Shown here: piece by piece, positions 36,050 through 48,310 of the stretch
Position numbering within the stretch: the stretch's first letter is position 1
Layout: each line of letters begins with the position of its first letter
Notes under the pieces: generated by a model
What the model was told of the DNA's origin: nothing
The model's input: only the letters and a program-made list of their open reading frames with translations
Database searches by the model: none
Translations under genes and position numbers: made by a program
DNA from: Bostrychus sinensis
Taxonomy: Eukaryota; Chordata; Actinopteri; Gobiiformes; Eleotridae
Length of the DNA: 64,000 bases
Direction of reading: 5' to 3'
Assembly: GCA_020698575.1 (NCBI GenBank)
Contig: CM036256.1
Span: 14,895,908-14,959,907, forward strand

Positions 36050-37055
36050 GACATTTGGACACCACTACAAAATGGCGGGACCATTATATAGTGCACTATA
36101 TCGAGATTAGGGATGACATTTGGAAACTGGGCACTGGAGCCTTGGAGGAGGTCTGCGCTCTCCAACTGCTTCTATTTATTTCTCTGTATAATCCTGGCTT
36201 TTACTAATGCATTCTCCCAATATGAGTTTATGCGTACAATAATACACACAAAACTCACTGTGCTTATTGTGGTCTTTTCAACTAGAAACTTTTCAACTGT
36301 GTCCTTTCTTTTCTCACACAGATACCACTCCTGCTGGTGGACTTATGAATAATAATGAATATTTTACAAAACTTAAACAGCACAGCTAATAAAGGTCCAC
36401 ATAATAACACACAAGTGAACTCCAGAGACAACTTCTCATTCCCAGAGTATTCTTCTTGAATCATTTGAAACATTCAGCTTGTAATTAGTTTTTACCTTTG
36501 CATTAATCTGTGAGCCATGGTACTGTGTCATGTGACTAATTAGACTGAGCAGACACAAGAGTCGAGGTCTGTTATTGATGGTTAAAACATTATCTCCCTG
36601 TAGCCATTACCGTCATGAATACAATAAAGTGCACAGTATTAACGACATGTAGGCCTATAACTTTTCCTTCGTTACCAAGGCTCCAAAAGGGATTTTAGTA
36701 TAAAGGTCATTTGGTTTCATTGTGGCTTAATGGACCAAAATGATCTCACACTATGGCCATTAGGAAACTCAGCCAGGAGTCCAGAACATCTTTTTTGTCC
36801 TGCTCTAAATCATGGGGATAAGAATGACGGTCACTTGCAGAGAAAGCCCTTGGTGCAAAGCAAAGAAGTGTAAAAAGGAGACTAAAAGGAAGCCTGGAAG
36901 TGAGCTGAGGACACACTGAAGTCTGCTCATAATAGTTGTGCTAAAGGTTTTATTATGATTAAACATGATAACTATTAACTAATTTGCATGCTAGTTAGTG
37001 GTTAATTAGCTCTCAATTACATGATCATTATTTACATCCAACAACTTCCTTACTT
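36050..37055. other. Non-coding stretch, possible conserved block
   Basis: It includes a perfect 16-bp palindrome (36086-36101, ATATAGTGCACTATAT). About 36490-36790 is repeat-free with several TAATTAG motifs and may be a conserved element. No exon is visible. Confidence 0.3.
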
Positions 37056-37059
37056 CCTA

Positions 37060-37092
37060 CTTTATTTATTTATTTATTTATTTATTTATATG
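37060..37092 (+). repeat. (TTTA)n microsatellite
   Basis: About eight tandem TTTA units lie next to the SINE at 37150-37455. Confidence 0.85.
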
Positions 37093-37149
37093 GGACAGCG
37101 TGTATTAATGAACAGCAGCTAGTGCTGTAAATACACCGGATTATAGCTC

Positions 37150-37455
37150 AGAGCTAATTTCCATCCCTAGTCCCGTCACTCACTCACATTCAGACGAACA
37201 CAGACATACAACTGTTCACGCACACATTTATTCACTAGGGTCAATTTAGAGTCACCAATTCACCTAACACATGCATGTCTTTGGACGGTGGGAGGAAGCC
37301 GGAGAACCCGGAGAGAACCCACGGTAACACGGGGAGGACATGCAGACTCCACCCAGAGAGTTCGTGTGATGGTGTGTATTGGTCCGCCCGGGGCTCGAAC
37401 CCACGACCTCCTTGCTGGGAGGCTAGAACGCTAACCGCTCTGCCACCGTGCACCC
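37150..37455 (-). mobile_element. tRNA-derived SINE, minus strand, head intact
   Basis: On the minus strand it begins GGGTGCACGGTGGCAGAGCG (A box TGGCAGAGCGG) and about 50 bp on has a clear B box GGTTCGAGCCCC. The shared SINE body follows (TGCATGTCCTCCCCGTG, then 'tcctcccaccgtccaaagac' and 'gtgactctaaattgacccta'). Other pieces of the type here are at 3505, 28410, 45850, 49815, 62100 and 62590. Confidence 0.8.
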
Positions 37456-37734
37456 TTAATGAGCAGTAATTATGAGTTTATTAGGGGAACATGTTAGTTA
37501 GTTGCTAATTAGTTGAATATGGTCACACACAGAATAAGGAATTAATAGATGCTTTATAATTACAAACTAAAAGCAAATTAACCACCAACTTGCAATTAGC
37601 ACTTTGTTAATGGTTAATAGGTGGACCCTAAACTAATGTGTAACCAGATTATACTATATATGTGGGATTTGCAGACTCACTACCTCAAAATAATATACAG
37701 ATAATAATAACTGCATTTCCTCCACTAGAGACGT

Positions 37735-38290
37735 CATGTTTTTGATGTTTGTTGGTTTGTTGGCAAGATAACTCCAAATGTTATGATCAGATTTTCATGA
37801 AAGGTCAGTAATGGGTCAAAAAAATGGGTTGTAGATCCAGAAAACCGTATGAATCTTTTTAAAGGATTGCTTTAAGATCGAGCTAAACGTACCAACTCCA
37901 GCCACAAGGGGGCAGTGAAGGAACAAATGTTTTAGTTTAGTTTAATTAGATTCTGTACCATATACTATAGGTGTATGGGCTGAAATGCAGCCACAAAAGG
38001 TCACAAGCCAAGGTACCCTTAGTGCTGTCCCAAGCCCAGATAAATGTAGGAGGTTGCATCAGGAAGGGCATCCAGTATAAACCTATGCTTATTTTTTATG
38101 CAAAGCACTGCATGCTAGGAGGCAGCTACTTTACTGTGGCGACCCCAAATGAAAAGCTCAAAGGTACGAAGATATGAAGCATTTACGTCTGAACTAGAAG
38201 ATCCCAGGTTTGAGGCCCAGTATCTTTATTATTACTAGATAAGGCCAATGTCTGCTCTCTCCAAATACTTGTAGTTTAGAAAAGCAAAAC
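37735..38290 (+). repeat. Family A copy split by a nested repeat
   Basis: The 5' part (37735-37925) has 'tgttggtttgttggcaagat', 'cagattttcatgaaaggtca' and 'ccaactccagccacaagg'. The 3' tRNA-like part (38178-38290) has 'gtctgaactagaagatccca', then 'gataaggccaatgtctgctc'. Between them (about 37985-38155) lies a copy of the 'ggaagggcatccagtataaa' repeat. This is one of the fullest copies and shows the family's order. Confidence 0.6.
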
Positions 38291-38294
38291 ACTG

Positions 38295-39005
38295 GCTGCT
38301 TTTTGCACGCAGAGGACCTTATTCCACTTTTTGTCATTACTTCAGGATATGTACTTTTTCATACATTTATTTGTTCCATTTTCAAAACAAAGAAAACAAA
38401 ATATGCAACCTCTAATCAGAAAACATAAAAATACTTAACATTACGCATTTTACAATAGTCCTTTTTAAAAATACAAACAGCATTTCTCTATTATTCCAAT
38501 TTACAGCTCTACTGTTGACATGTGCTGAATTAATCATTTTTCTTTGATGAGGGATTTGACAGCAGAGGTGTGTGCCACACTCTGTGTTTTTCTGCCAACA
38601 TGGTTTCTCATGATCATTACATGGAATTTTTGATTTTCACTCACAACACTCCTCTACATGGGCTAATTACAAAAAGTGACACACATCAACACTTACGAGA
38701 GAATAACAAGCAGGTTTCCGTGACTTTTTCAAAATGTTTTTTAATATTCACAAAGGAGGGATGTCTGTGCTCAGTGATTTAACCGGAGCTGAGATACTGT
38801 ACCAAGTCATCAAATATATACAGGCTGCATGTAAAATGTGTAGGAGATGGCCTTGGGCGAAATGAGCAAATAAGTGCCACTATCAAGCGGAGACTTTGGA
38901 TTTTACAGCAGTTCAAACCGTTTCTCCTTCTTGATCTAACCATATGATAAAAGTATAAAGGAAATTTCTTCTTCATTTAAAAAATTACTCAAGAATAAAT
39001 CTCAA
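38295..39005. other. Non-coding stretch, nothing recognised
   Basis: No element or credible exon is visible. Confidence 0.35.
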
Positions 39006-39009
39006 ACAA

Positions 39010-39180
39010 TTACTTGTAGTGATGGGTCGGTCACGAACAAGCCGGCACAAAGAGCTGGCTCTTTAAAGTGAACAAGCCATTTTTTGTTTTTGTTGTTGTT
39101 GATTGTGTGTTTATTTTTGCCCTTTGAGGGGACTTTTGTTGTGATACTGGGCTATAGAAATAAAATTGAAATGAACTGAA
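39010..39180 (+). repeat. Repeat fragments: MITE end and LINE-like tail
   Basis: The left part ('gtagtgatgggtcggtcacg', 'aaagagctggctcttta') resembles one end of a common fish MITE. The right part ('gtgatactgggctatagaaa', then taaaattgaaatgaactgaa) resembles the pentamer-like 3' tail of a fish LINE or SINE. Confidence 0.4.
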
Positions 39181-39274
39181 TTGAAATGATTAATACAACC
39201 ATCACTACTACTTCTCCTCCCTCTGCCACCACTGCTACTGCTATTACTACAATCAGTACTACCTTAGTACTACT

Positions 39275-40345
39275 CAGGGGTGAAAGTAGATTTTTGCTTA
39301 TGCCGGTACTATAACAAATTATGCCTACATATATATATATATATATTAATAGCAGAAAAAGCAGATATATGAGGTTAAGAATGAATCTTGACTATAAATG
39401 AAAAATATAGACATGGCTTATACAGGGTTTAACAGGGTTTGGAAACAAATCAAACGCACCCTATAAAGGCCAACAAACACCAGACGCACGTCAAAAAATA
39501 TGCCCCTATTGTTTTCTATGAGGCGCACACATGGCCCCAGTACTTCTGCAGTAACAAAAACAAAGCAAACAGGTGACATACATCAGGCTCTGACACCTTC
39601 CTCACCTGTCTCCTCCCTGATACCGCTGCCTCTCCTCCTGTGTGTGTGCGCGCGTCAGCCCCATGGCAGTGTTCAGAGAGGCCGCGGAGCGCGAGCCGCC
39701 CGCAGCCTCCACAACAGAACTGAAGTGAAGCCAGAACTCTGATTGTTATTAAGTTGCTTGTATTCTGATTAGTTCGTAGCTCGTGCGGTTTCCTCGCGCT
39801 TCCGCGGTGTCTCGTGTTTTAGAAAGAATCTCAGACTGATCCATCTGCGTGTCATTCACATGCCAAAGGCAAATGACTTTATTTGGAAAGACATGGCTCC
39901 GCGATCTACCCGCACTGCTTTTACGATCGACGGTAGATTACGATCGCCGAGTTGAGGACCACTGATTAAAATCTTCTCAAGCGTTTGGTGTAATTTTAGG
40001 CGGCACTCCAGGTGTGCTTTGGGCTTAAGACGCGCATGCTCAATGCGTTTGTTTAAGGAAGCGAGGGGAGAGGGACATTCTGTGCATTAAATCACATAAG
40101 CCACTAAAAACCATTAAATACACATATATGATGAGAGAAAGCACTGCCTGGTTCACATGCTTTAGGGTCAGAGATTTTTTTTTTTCTCATAAAAGCGTCC
40201 GCGTCCGCGTCCGCGTCCGGCTGCTTTCTAATGTGTGTAAAAGCTGCAAAGACCGGTCGGACAGCTGATCAATTTCTACCCGCGTACCCCCTCTAAATCT
40301 TATGCCGGTACTGTACCAGGCCGTACCGGCTTACTTTCAGCCCTG
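39275..40345. mobile_element. Non-autonomous hAT element with perfect 8-bp duplication
   Basis: GTACTACT stands on both sides (39267-39274 and 40346-40353). The ends are inverted: left CAGGGGTGAAAGTAGATTTT, with CTTATGCCGGTACT a little further in; right, inverted, CAGGGCTGAAAGTAAGCCGG. Inside are an AT run, a GC-rich block (about 39600-39800), a 'gttgaggaccactg' piece (39951-39964) that looks like the end of another hAT, and a short (GCGTCC)n run (40197-40218). No transposase is visible. Confidence 0.85.
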
Positions 40346-40364
40346 GTACTACTACACCCACCAC

Positions 40365-40745
40365 TTTGTTGAAACTGAAGAAGTACTTGAAATCTGTACT
40401 TAAGTAAAAGTATTACTTCAAAAATAATATTAGTTAACTAGGAGTAAAAGTACCCAACAAAATAATTGATTAAAAGTTAAAAAAATCTTAAATGTACAAT
40501 TTACTTATAAATTACTTTACGAAGTACAATTTTGTTCCACCACCACTACCAATGCTACTGCTACTGCTTCTACTACTACCACCACCACCACTATTAGTAC
40601 TACAACTACTATTGTTCCAAATACTACTACTACCACCACTACTACTCATTTTCAGATTAAAAAATTAATAAATAAAAAAATGGGTAAAAATATTTTTCCC
40701 TTAAAATTTTACTCAAGTAAAAGTAAAGTAACATAAAAACTCACC
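40365..40745. mobile_element. 'acttttactcaagta' MITE with triplet core
   Basis: It has 'ctgtacttaagtaaaagtat' on the left and 'ttttactcaagtaaaagtaa' on the right, with a long interrupted CTA/CCA triplet run (40545-40650) between. The hAT element at 39275-40345 sits in the triplet-rich sequence immediately to the left. Confidence 0.55.
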
Positions 40746-40749
40746 ACTA

Positions 40750-41579
40750 TTAAGCAGTAAAAAGCATTAATAAATATGTAATTAACAGTATTTTTGCTTA
40801 ACTAATAGTTTATTGATACCATTTATAATTTTGCACTGATTCACATAAGCTTATAGCTCAAGAATTCAACAATATTAACAATATTTATAACTCAGTGGAG
40901 TTTATAAATGTTAAAGTAATAGTTTGTAAATAATTAACTGGTTATTAATCCTTAACTAATACTTAACTATTGCTTTATAGTGTGAGTTTCTCTAAAGTGT
41001 TACCAATTCACATTAAAGAGCTTCTACTTGATTCACAGACATTAACAAAGTACTATAATGTACTGTACGTTCCCATATGAATAGGATGGAAGTTCTTTAA
41101 CATATACCAATACAATTAAAGCCATTTTCATGTAAAAGTAAATAGTTTGCAAAGAAAGAGGACCTTATCTCTGTCTATTATAGTGTGGCAATTATGTTTG
41201 ATGATACAGTACTGTGTCTCTGCTGACTCTGTAAAATGAAGCCTTATATGAGTCATAAACACTGTATACACTGGAGAGCCAATTAAATCTATAGATTGTC
41301 CTTTGAAAATGAAGAAACGCCTGGATGTGGGCTTGTGCCCAGAGCTTCTGGGAGCGGAGGCCACCCGCTGGATCATCCCCACACTTCCACAGAGGACGCC
41401 GTCTAAAGCAGTGTTGCAAACACAGATCTGTGAGCTGTTACTGGCAAATGAATAAAACATGAAAAAATAAATGAGGGCTTCCAACTTGACATCATTTATT
41501 CACTTCTGTTTCCAATTAAAGACTTCCTTTCAACTTAGTCAGATAATTCAGTTCCTTCAGGACCTTTGGCTCTTTTTGT

Positions 41580-41633
<54 letters not shown>

Positions 41634-42905
41634 TTTTGATAATAATAATAATCATTAATTTATTTGATCAATTATTATTTTATATGTTGTTTGGCTCCAA
41701 TCAGTTTAATTTGTTTAAAATCAGGATACAGAAGCTGTCAATTTAGGAAGGATTTACTAAACAGGTTGGATCAATACAGAAAACAGCCTAAATGGGAGAG
41801 GTTCCAGACCCTCTTGCACTAAAAAGTGAATGGGTCTGGCTCATGAGGCTAAGGTCATACAGATCAAACATGTTTTTGGAATGTTTTTGGGAGATGTTTT
41901 AGAATAAAGTTAGATTGTGAGTGTTACTGTATTTGGCCTGTAAGCTAACTGTGCTCATGTTCAACTCTCTGTCCACAAGCCCTATTTGTTTCTGAGTTAC
42001 TTTCTTTTGTCAGTCTTTTCTTTAGTCTCTTCAAACTCTCCTCATCTCGTCCTCCTTCTTTTCTTCTTGGTTTTGTCTTAGTCTGGCCTCCTTTGACACT
42101 GCAGTGGATCAGTGTACGCACACAAACTGCTGGAGTTTACTCACTCCCTTCCACTCAGAGACAAGTGGAGACAGAGATGGTTTGGCAGCAAAGTTAGTTA
42201 GGATTCTGTTTTTAAAGGGCACCAATACGTTTCTTTGCTGTAAAAAAGGTCAAAGGATAAAAAAAGCAAACAAACAGGAATGCTACAAGTGTCAGATAAT
42301 TTGGTAACTCTGTACTCTGTGCTTTGATTTAGTCACAGCACATACAAATATAGAAATTAGTGCATATGGGAAACAAGTTTTTTTATTTATATAGGATAGC
42401 CTTCTTGCCCTTTGAATGTTTAATCTTATAGAAACAGTCTTGTAGTCATGTGCACAAAAGGCAGTAATCCAGACTGATAATTACTTTGTTATCCCACTAC
42501 TGTCAGGCAATTCAAATTTAGATCAATACTGCACAAGAATATATTATAGAAAGTATAAGAGATTAAACAAATATATTTGGGTATCACAAAGTAAAGTTAG
42601 CTCAGTCTTCTCTCTTGTTAATTAGATGCAGTGCAATTTTGCACTGTTTATTTTGCAGAAAATGTGTAAACTCCTACAGAACTGAGGCATGGTATGACTG
42701 CTGTAGCTCCTGTGTTGTACTACAACAGAATTTGGCTCTGCTGAAGTAATAAACTGTATTTCCAGAACACTATCATAACAATTTCAAACAATACTGCCAC
42801 ATTTCATAAACTTTCTATATATACAGGTACATTATTAATGATAACTAAGAGTTGTTGTGTTAAAACCCCCACTAGCACCTCCATATTTGTTGTGGTTGGT
42901 GCTTT
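40750..42905. other. Non-coding stretch with a TA microsatellite
   Basis: It holds a pure (TA)n tract at 41583-41632. The 118-codon minus frame (41128-41484) and the 91-codon plus frame across the TA tract are not recognised as proteins. Confidence 0.4.
41583..41632. repeat. (TA)n microsatellite
   Basis: About 25 TA units. Confidence 0.95.
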
Positions 42906-42911
42906 TTTCCA

Positions 42912-43207
42912 GGTGTGAGTCTAGACCTCTTTTAACTGGGGGGCCACACTGGGGCCAGCCTTTTTGCTGGGGGGAGACATTTTGATGTAAACCAACTGGG
43001 ACTTATTTTAAAAATAACTCTGATATCATCTTTGTAAACATGATAAACATATCTTTCCCTTTTATAATACTAGAATAACCCTTGAACCAAATTGACAATA
43101 TAATGTGTGAGTTTCATTAGGCATTTAGGACACTTCAGAGGGGTGGCCACTGCGGGGCACAGGCTCACAGTTACAGGGGCACTGACCACCCCCTAGAACC
43201 GCCCCTG
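42912..43207. mobile_element. hAT-like MITE (CAGGGGCGG ends)
   Basis: The inverted right end CAGGGGCGGTTCTAGGGGGT and the left end CAGGTGTGAGTCTAGACCTC share the CTAG core and nearby runs of G. The T-rich flanks are compatible with a target duplication but do not prove one. The right end resembles the terminus of the element at 5527-6050. Confidence 0.5.
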
Positions 43208-43382
43208 TTTTTGTTGTCAATCTTGGTAAAATCTTTGACTGTCGCCGAAGGCCCCTGTTGACATAGAAAATGTCTGGAAGTATAAATGCTGTGATGATAA
43301 CGATGCTTGGAACAGATGGATCTGTTTATGTATGAGAGTATAAATGAGCCTTCAGTCTATTAAAATCACCTTTCCTTTCAGG

Positions 43383-43690
43383 GTGGCAGTCTGTGGATAC
43401 GTTTGCTCACTAACCTGAAGGTTAGCAGCTGGAGCCTTGCAGCCGGAATTGCATACTGTCATTGTGTCCTTGGGCAAGACACTTCACCCACCTTGCCTGT
43501 ATGAATGAGAGTATAACAATGAGTGATTGTTGGAAGTCGGAAAGGCCGTTGACGCCGAATGGCAGTCATTTTTCTGTCAGTCTGCCCCAGGGCAGCTGTG
43601 GCTACAGAAGTAGCTCACCACCAGCGAGTGTGGGGAGTGAGTGAATAATGCAATTGTAAAGCGTCTTTGATTGTCCAATAAAATGATATA
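43383..43690 (+). mobile_element. tRNA-derived SINE (family C), decayed head
   Basis: The body reads 'tgtccttgggcaagacactt', 'cacccaccttgcctgtatga', 'cagtctgccccagggcagct' and 'gtggctacagaagtagctca', ending 'tgtaaagcgtctttgattgt'. It is the same family as 46868-47218 (minus) and 52313-52572 (plus). Confidence 0.8.
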
Positions 43691-43694
43691 TAAG

Positions 43695-45845
43695 ACCGAT
43701 GCATTATTATTTCCTTGTTACTGCTTCCATCAGTGGAGCTCAGCTTGCTGTGGTCTCACTGAAAAGCAGACGTTTACCATGAACAAAGCTGAGAATGTTC
43801 AACCAATGAGAAATTACCTTTTGTACTCCATGAACTACTGGCTCACAATAAACCCCCTTTCTCTGGGTTTGAACTAAAATGTATAGCGTGTGTGGACTGT
43901 AGAGGTGGCTGGTGCTGCTGTATCACTTCTTATGTTTCCGCCACACACACTTACAGTCAGCCTAACTCTCCCCTCAAATGGTTTAGTATAAAAACAATGG
44001 TGATAAATTACAATATCTGACACTTCTTCTGCAATTTAATTAAATGCCATAAAGTTTGGCTGGATGTCTTTGTAGGCTCATGCTCTGAATACTAAAAAGT
44101 TGTCAAACTATATTTTGTTTCTTTAAAAATATTGTGAGGTGTGCAGAATTATAAATGAGACACAGTTTAGCTTTGATTCACTCTCTTGTATTTTTTTACC
44201 ATTTGGCGAGGACAGAGGTGATATGTTGTAACTAAAAACTCCACTGCTTTAACAGCCTTTATTTTGAATTCATTCATCAATATTTTGATGATCTGTATTT
44301 TTGGCAAACTTATTCAATAAACTTTAAGTTTATGCAAAAAAAAAAAAAAAAAAAAAAAAAAGTCCTAGTTTTACTTAAGAAACGTTTCAAGGATCATCAA
44401 AGGACTCACCCACATGAGCCAAATACCCACATTTTGTTCTTATTTTGTGAATAACAGGCAAAGAAAAATGTCAAAGCTTAAAATACCCATTTGACATTTT
44501 AAAATCACCCTGAAATTTGCCTTTTCAAGCATTTTCTGCACATCAGTCTCAGAGGAATTCACTTAGATACTGAGCAGGTGAGCTGTTATAAATGAGATAT
44601 CTGGAGCTTGCAATAAACATGAAGTGGTCTACAGGACACACGTGGGGAGATTATCTTAAATTTGCTCTCCTCTTGTGATTACCTGTCATAATAATAATAA
44701 ATGGTCAAATTGAAATAAGTTCTGTTGCTCTTCACAAACATTTCAAGCATAATTCTTGTCTTTTTCATCAGTGTCTAATCTTTAAAATGCCTGTCTTTTT
44801 AATGTGAGTGCATGTGTGAGTGCAACATTCTGTCAAAACACTACATTAATTGAAAGGCTTTTGAGTCACTTTCAAAATAAAAGCATGACAGCTGTATATT
44901 ATCACTGTTTTATTTGATCGTTTAAGTGAGTTTCTTTATTTCCAATGCCTCTCTGACTCAAACCCATGTGCAGATGCGACAACACTCAGTGTCGAGGTTG
45001 GCAATAATAAGTAAAGTAACCACTGATATGCAACATAGAACTGTAACTATATATTACTGTAGACACATTGTGGGTGTAAGCGTTCTACTTTTCTCAGACT
45101 TTTCTAATAAACACCTAGCACTCAAACTAATGCAGAGTGAAAGAAAACTCTTCCCGGTCTCAACAGTGATTGTCATGTTTATTATTTCAAACTTTGATAT
45201 GAAAGCAGTCATCTGACAAGGAACAAGCACGATCACTCAACTCTCAACAAACATTTTTCTGAATATGTGTCTCTTGTGTGTCTCTGTGAAGTTACTGAAA
45301 CTAAATTTAAATGAAGTATAGACTTGAGAAATATTGGGTGTTATGGGTACAGTATTTGCTATGACATAGAGTATTTTAGGATACTTTACATACATTTTTT
45401 TTTCTTTTAAGTACTTTTTCTTGCAGATTTTGCATGCTCCTTCTATCACTTCAATAAAGTTTATTCAATTTTAAAGCCTATGGTAGTGTTTTAAGTTTTT
45501 TTAATTTAATCATTTACATTAAGGTGATAATTAAAAGCATCAACAGTCTCACTGAGTGTGAAAGTTTGTGTGAGAAGTAGTTCACTGGATAAGCGCACTC
45601 TGTGGGGGAGGAGGAGGCGCGATGTGAAATTAAAACCATGAGGGATTTGAGTATTTTCATTGTTCACAGAGATAAAGACATAAAAGTGCTCAGATTATAT
45701 TAGATCATCGAGCTGCAGGAACTTTTTAACGACATAAAAAAGTTATTCACAAAATATGACTGGAGTAAGTTGCAGCATGACTATTATGACTTAATTATGT
45801 GAAGATTGTGTTCAAAGTTACACATTAAAATTAATACCACTGTAA
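43695..45845. other. Non-coding stretch; poly-A
   Basis: It includes a poly-A run (44336-44361). At 45590-45770 a moderately GC-rich piece ends in ATGACTGGAGTAAGT, which mimics a start codon plus splice donor but has no other support. Confidence 0.35.
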
Positions 45846-45849
45846 ATGT

Positions 45850-45905
45850 GGGGTGCACAGTGGCAGAGTGGTTACCATCGTGCCAAGACTGTGTGTAAAG
45901 ACTCA
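45850..45905 (+). repeat. SINE head fragment
   Basis: 'ggggtgcacagtggcagagt' followed by 'ggttaccatcgtgcc' matches the tRNA-like head of the SINE at 37150-37455. Confidence 0.5.
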
Positions 45906-46136
45906 TACTTCTGTGTCAAAGCAACGGCAAAAGTGCTGTGAACCCTCCCAAATCCATTCCCTTCTGGTTCACTTTGTTGGTCTGGCAGTGGATTGGCACA
46001 AAATAAAACACACACACAAATTTGAAAGCACACACACAAACTTAGAAACACTACAGCAAATGAGATTACAGAGAGGGTAGGACCTTTGTGCTTGACTGTG
46101 ATTGGACAAAAGAGAGCTGTGTCCTGTTTTGTTTTA

Positions 46137-46735
46137 GCATTTTTGTGTGTTTTTAAATTTTTGTGCATGTTTTAAAAAATTTTGTGCATGTTTTAAAAAT
46201 TTGTGTGCATGTTTTTAAATTTGTGTGCATGTTTTAAAATTTTGTGTGCATGTTTTTATATGTGTGTGCGTCTTTTAAAATTTGTGTGCATGTTTTTAAA
46301 ATTTGTGTGCATGTTTTAAACTGTGTGTGCATGTTCTTAAATGTGTGCATGTTTTTAAAATGTGTGTGCATGTTTTAAAATTTGTGTTCATGTTTTTAAA
46401 ATGTGTATGCCTGTTTTTAAAATTTGTGTGCGTGTTTTAAAAATTTGCGTGTGTGTTTTAAAATGTGTGTGCATGTTTTTAAATGTGTGCATGTGTTTTA
46501 AAATTTGTGTTAATGTTTTTAAAATGTGTATGCCTGTTTTTAAAATTTGTGTGCGTGTTTTAAAATATGTGTGCATGTTTTTAAAATGTGTGCACGTGTT
46601 TTAAAATTTGTGTTCATGTTTTTAAAATGTGTGTGCTAAATTTGTGTGCATGTTTTTGTATTTGTGTGTTTGTTTTTGTATATGTGTGCGTGTTTCCAAA
46701 TGTATGTGTGTGTTTTCAAATTTCTGTGCATATTT
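46137..46735 (+). repeat. TGTGTGCATG / TTTTTAAAA minisatellite
   Basis: About 28 units of roughly 20-21 bp alternate a TG-rich half (TGTGTGCATG) with a T/A-rich half (TTTTTAAAATT). A longer order is visible: 'tgtttttaaaatgtgtatgc' preceded by gtgttca or gtgttaa recurs at 46384 and 46507 (123 bp apart), with a looser copy at 46610. The open frames on both strands are products of the repeat. Confidence 0.9.
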
Positions 46736-46867
46736 TGGTAAAAGTTTTAAAACAGACACTGTGATATTTTAATCTCTCTTCATCTTCATATACAATTGTT
46801 CCGTACATAAGCGATAAATACAGTTGCTATGGAAACAGTGTCATACACCTACCCAAGTCTTTCAGTT

Positions 46868-47218
46868 CAATAATAATAATAATAATTCATCGAATTTATA
46901 TAGCGCTTTTTTGGACACTCAAAGACGCTTTACAATTGATCAATTATTCATTCACTCCTCAGTCACACTTGGTGGTGGTGAGCTACTTCTGTAGCCACAG
47001 CTGCCCTGGGGCAGACTGACGGAAGCGTGGCTGCCAATCTGCGCCAACGGCCCCTCCGACCACCACCAAACACAGCCACACTAACACATTCACACAGGCA
47101 AGGTGGGTGAAGTGTCTTGCCCAGGGACACAACGACAGTATGCGCTTCAGATGGGATTCGAACCGGCTACCCTCCGATTGCTGGGCGAATGCTTAACCCA
47201 CTGCGCCACCATCGCCCC
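46868..47218 (-). mobile_element. tRNA-derived SINE (family C), near full length, minus strand
   Basis: On the minus strand it starts GGGGCGATGGTGGCGCAGTG (A box), has B box GGTTCGAATCCC, the shared body (tgtccctgggcaagacactt...), and ends 'aaagcgctatataaattcga' plus an ATT triplet tail (AAT on the plus strand at 46870-46887). The complete head and tail make this the best copy of the family in the window. Confidence 0.88.
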
Positions 47219-47885
47219 AAGTTCACTCTGGAGATTTTCATTACATACAGAATAAAATAGTGCGAAAGTCATTTGTAACTTTTTTTTTTTTTGCTAAGAC
47301 CCATTTATTATCTATCATTTCGCCTGCAGCAGTTATATCCAAAGCTCTATTTAGGGCATATGGAAACACTGCAATATCTGACTTTGTTAAGTTTTTTGGG
47401 ATATAGTAAAATATAATATTTTCCTGAGGGGAACAGAGGAAACGAACACATCCTGCTAAAATTGCAGATTCAATTTTTCATATTTTTCTATGAGGATCTG
47501 CTAAGAATAAATACAACTTTAACCAAGAAATGGCCTAGATGTTCATTTTGGGAGTCTATCTACAATCTGAAACTAAAGAGCTTTGCTTAAAAATGATATA
47601 AGTCTGTATTTGCATTAAAATAACAACAATTATGTACATAAACTTTTGACTTGCACGACAGCCAAGTAACTTTTCAAAACTTTTCCATATAATAATAGTT
47701 TGTGCCCTGGAGTACAAACACAATGAAGTGACAAACACAGCCTCGGGTGGAGTCTGTGTTTGATTTAAGTTGTGCTTTCACAATCACTTTGCATTGGGTT
47801 CACGCATCTGCTGTGGCTTAATGAGCTGTTAGCAGGGCCGTGCACAGGATTTTAGGAATACTGAGGTCTATCATGTTGACGGACA

Positions 47886-47955
47886 GTTTAGTCCTTGTTT
47901 AGACCTGGTTTAATCTTGGTTTAGTTCTTTTAGTCCTGGTTTGGTCCTAGTTTAC
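47886..47955 (+). repeat. GGTTTAGTCCT minisatellite scrap
   Basis: About six units: 'tttagtccttgtttagacct', 'ggtttaatcttggtttag' and 'tagtcctggtttggtcctag'. Confidence 0.75.
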
Positions 47956-48029
47956 TGCAGTACTTGTGGTTGTTAGTGCAGTTTATAAGAAACTAACAAC
48001 ACTAACTCTAAACGTAAGGGTTATATTTT

Positions 48030-48310
48030 GATGACACTTTCAAGAATGATCAGTAATGTACCAAGAAAGAAGGTGATCAGTTTTGGTAGGGGCCCAGAAC
48101 ACTCTCTGTTTTCAGTATGTTTTAAAGGATTTTGTACGATTGGGGGATAGGTTCAAACGTGTTAACTGCAGCCACAAAGAGTTACCATATGGATAGAAGT
48201 ATTTCTTTAGAGAAATGATCATCAGCTTTATATTGGTTTAAGCTTTGATTCCAGGTCTGGGCACTTTGTGTTTTCCATTGTGAGATAGGGCCAAAGGGTC
48301 TGTGCTTCTT
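48030..48310 (+). repeat. Family A copy
   Basis: It has 'gatgacactttcaagaatga', 'gttaactgcagccacaaaga', 'ttgattccaggtctgggcac' and 'attgtgagatagggccaaag', in family order. Confidence 0.6.

Noticed and set aside
36086..36101. Perfect 16-bp palindrome ATATAGTGCACTATAT
   Set aside because: Could be a protein-binding site or MITE core, but a single short palindrome in AT-rich DNA is not enough to call.
39500..39742. 80-codon frame inside the hAT element
   Set aside because: No transposase motif such as the hAT dimerisation region or catalytic residues. Its GC-rich composition explains the open frame.
45590..45770. Possible first exon (ATGACTGGA/GTAAGT at its end)
   Set aside because: Only a three-codon start before a donor-like motif. 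No promoter or downstream exon could be linked.
46362..46604. 80-codon frame inside the TG/TTTTAAAA array
   Set aside because: It is simply the repeat read in frame.
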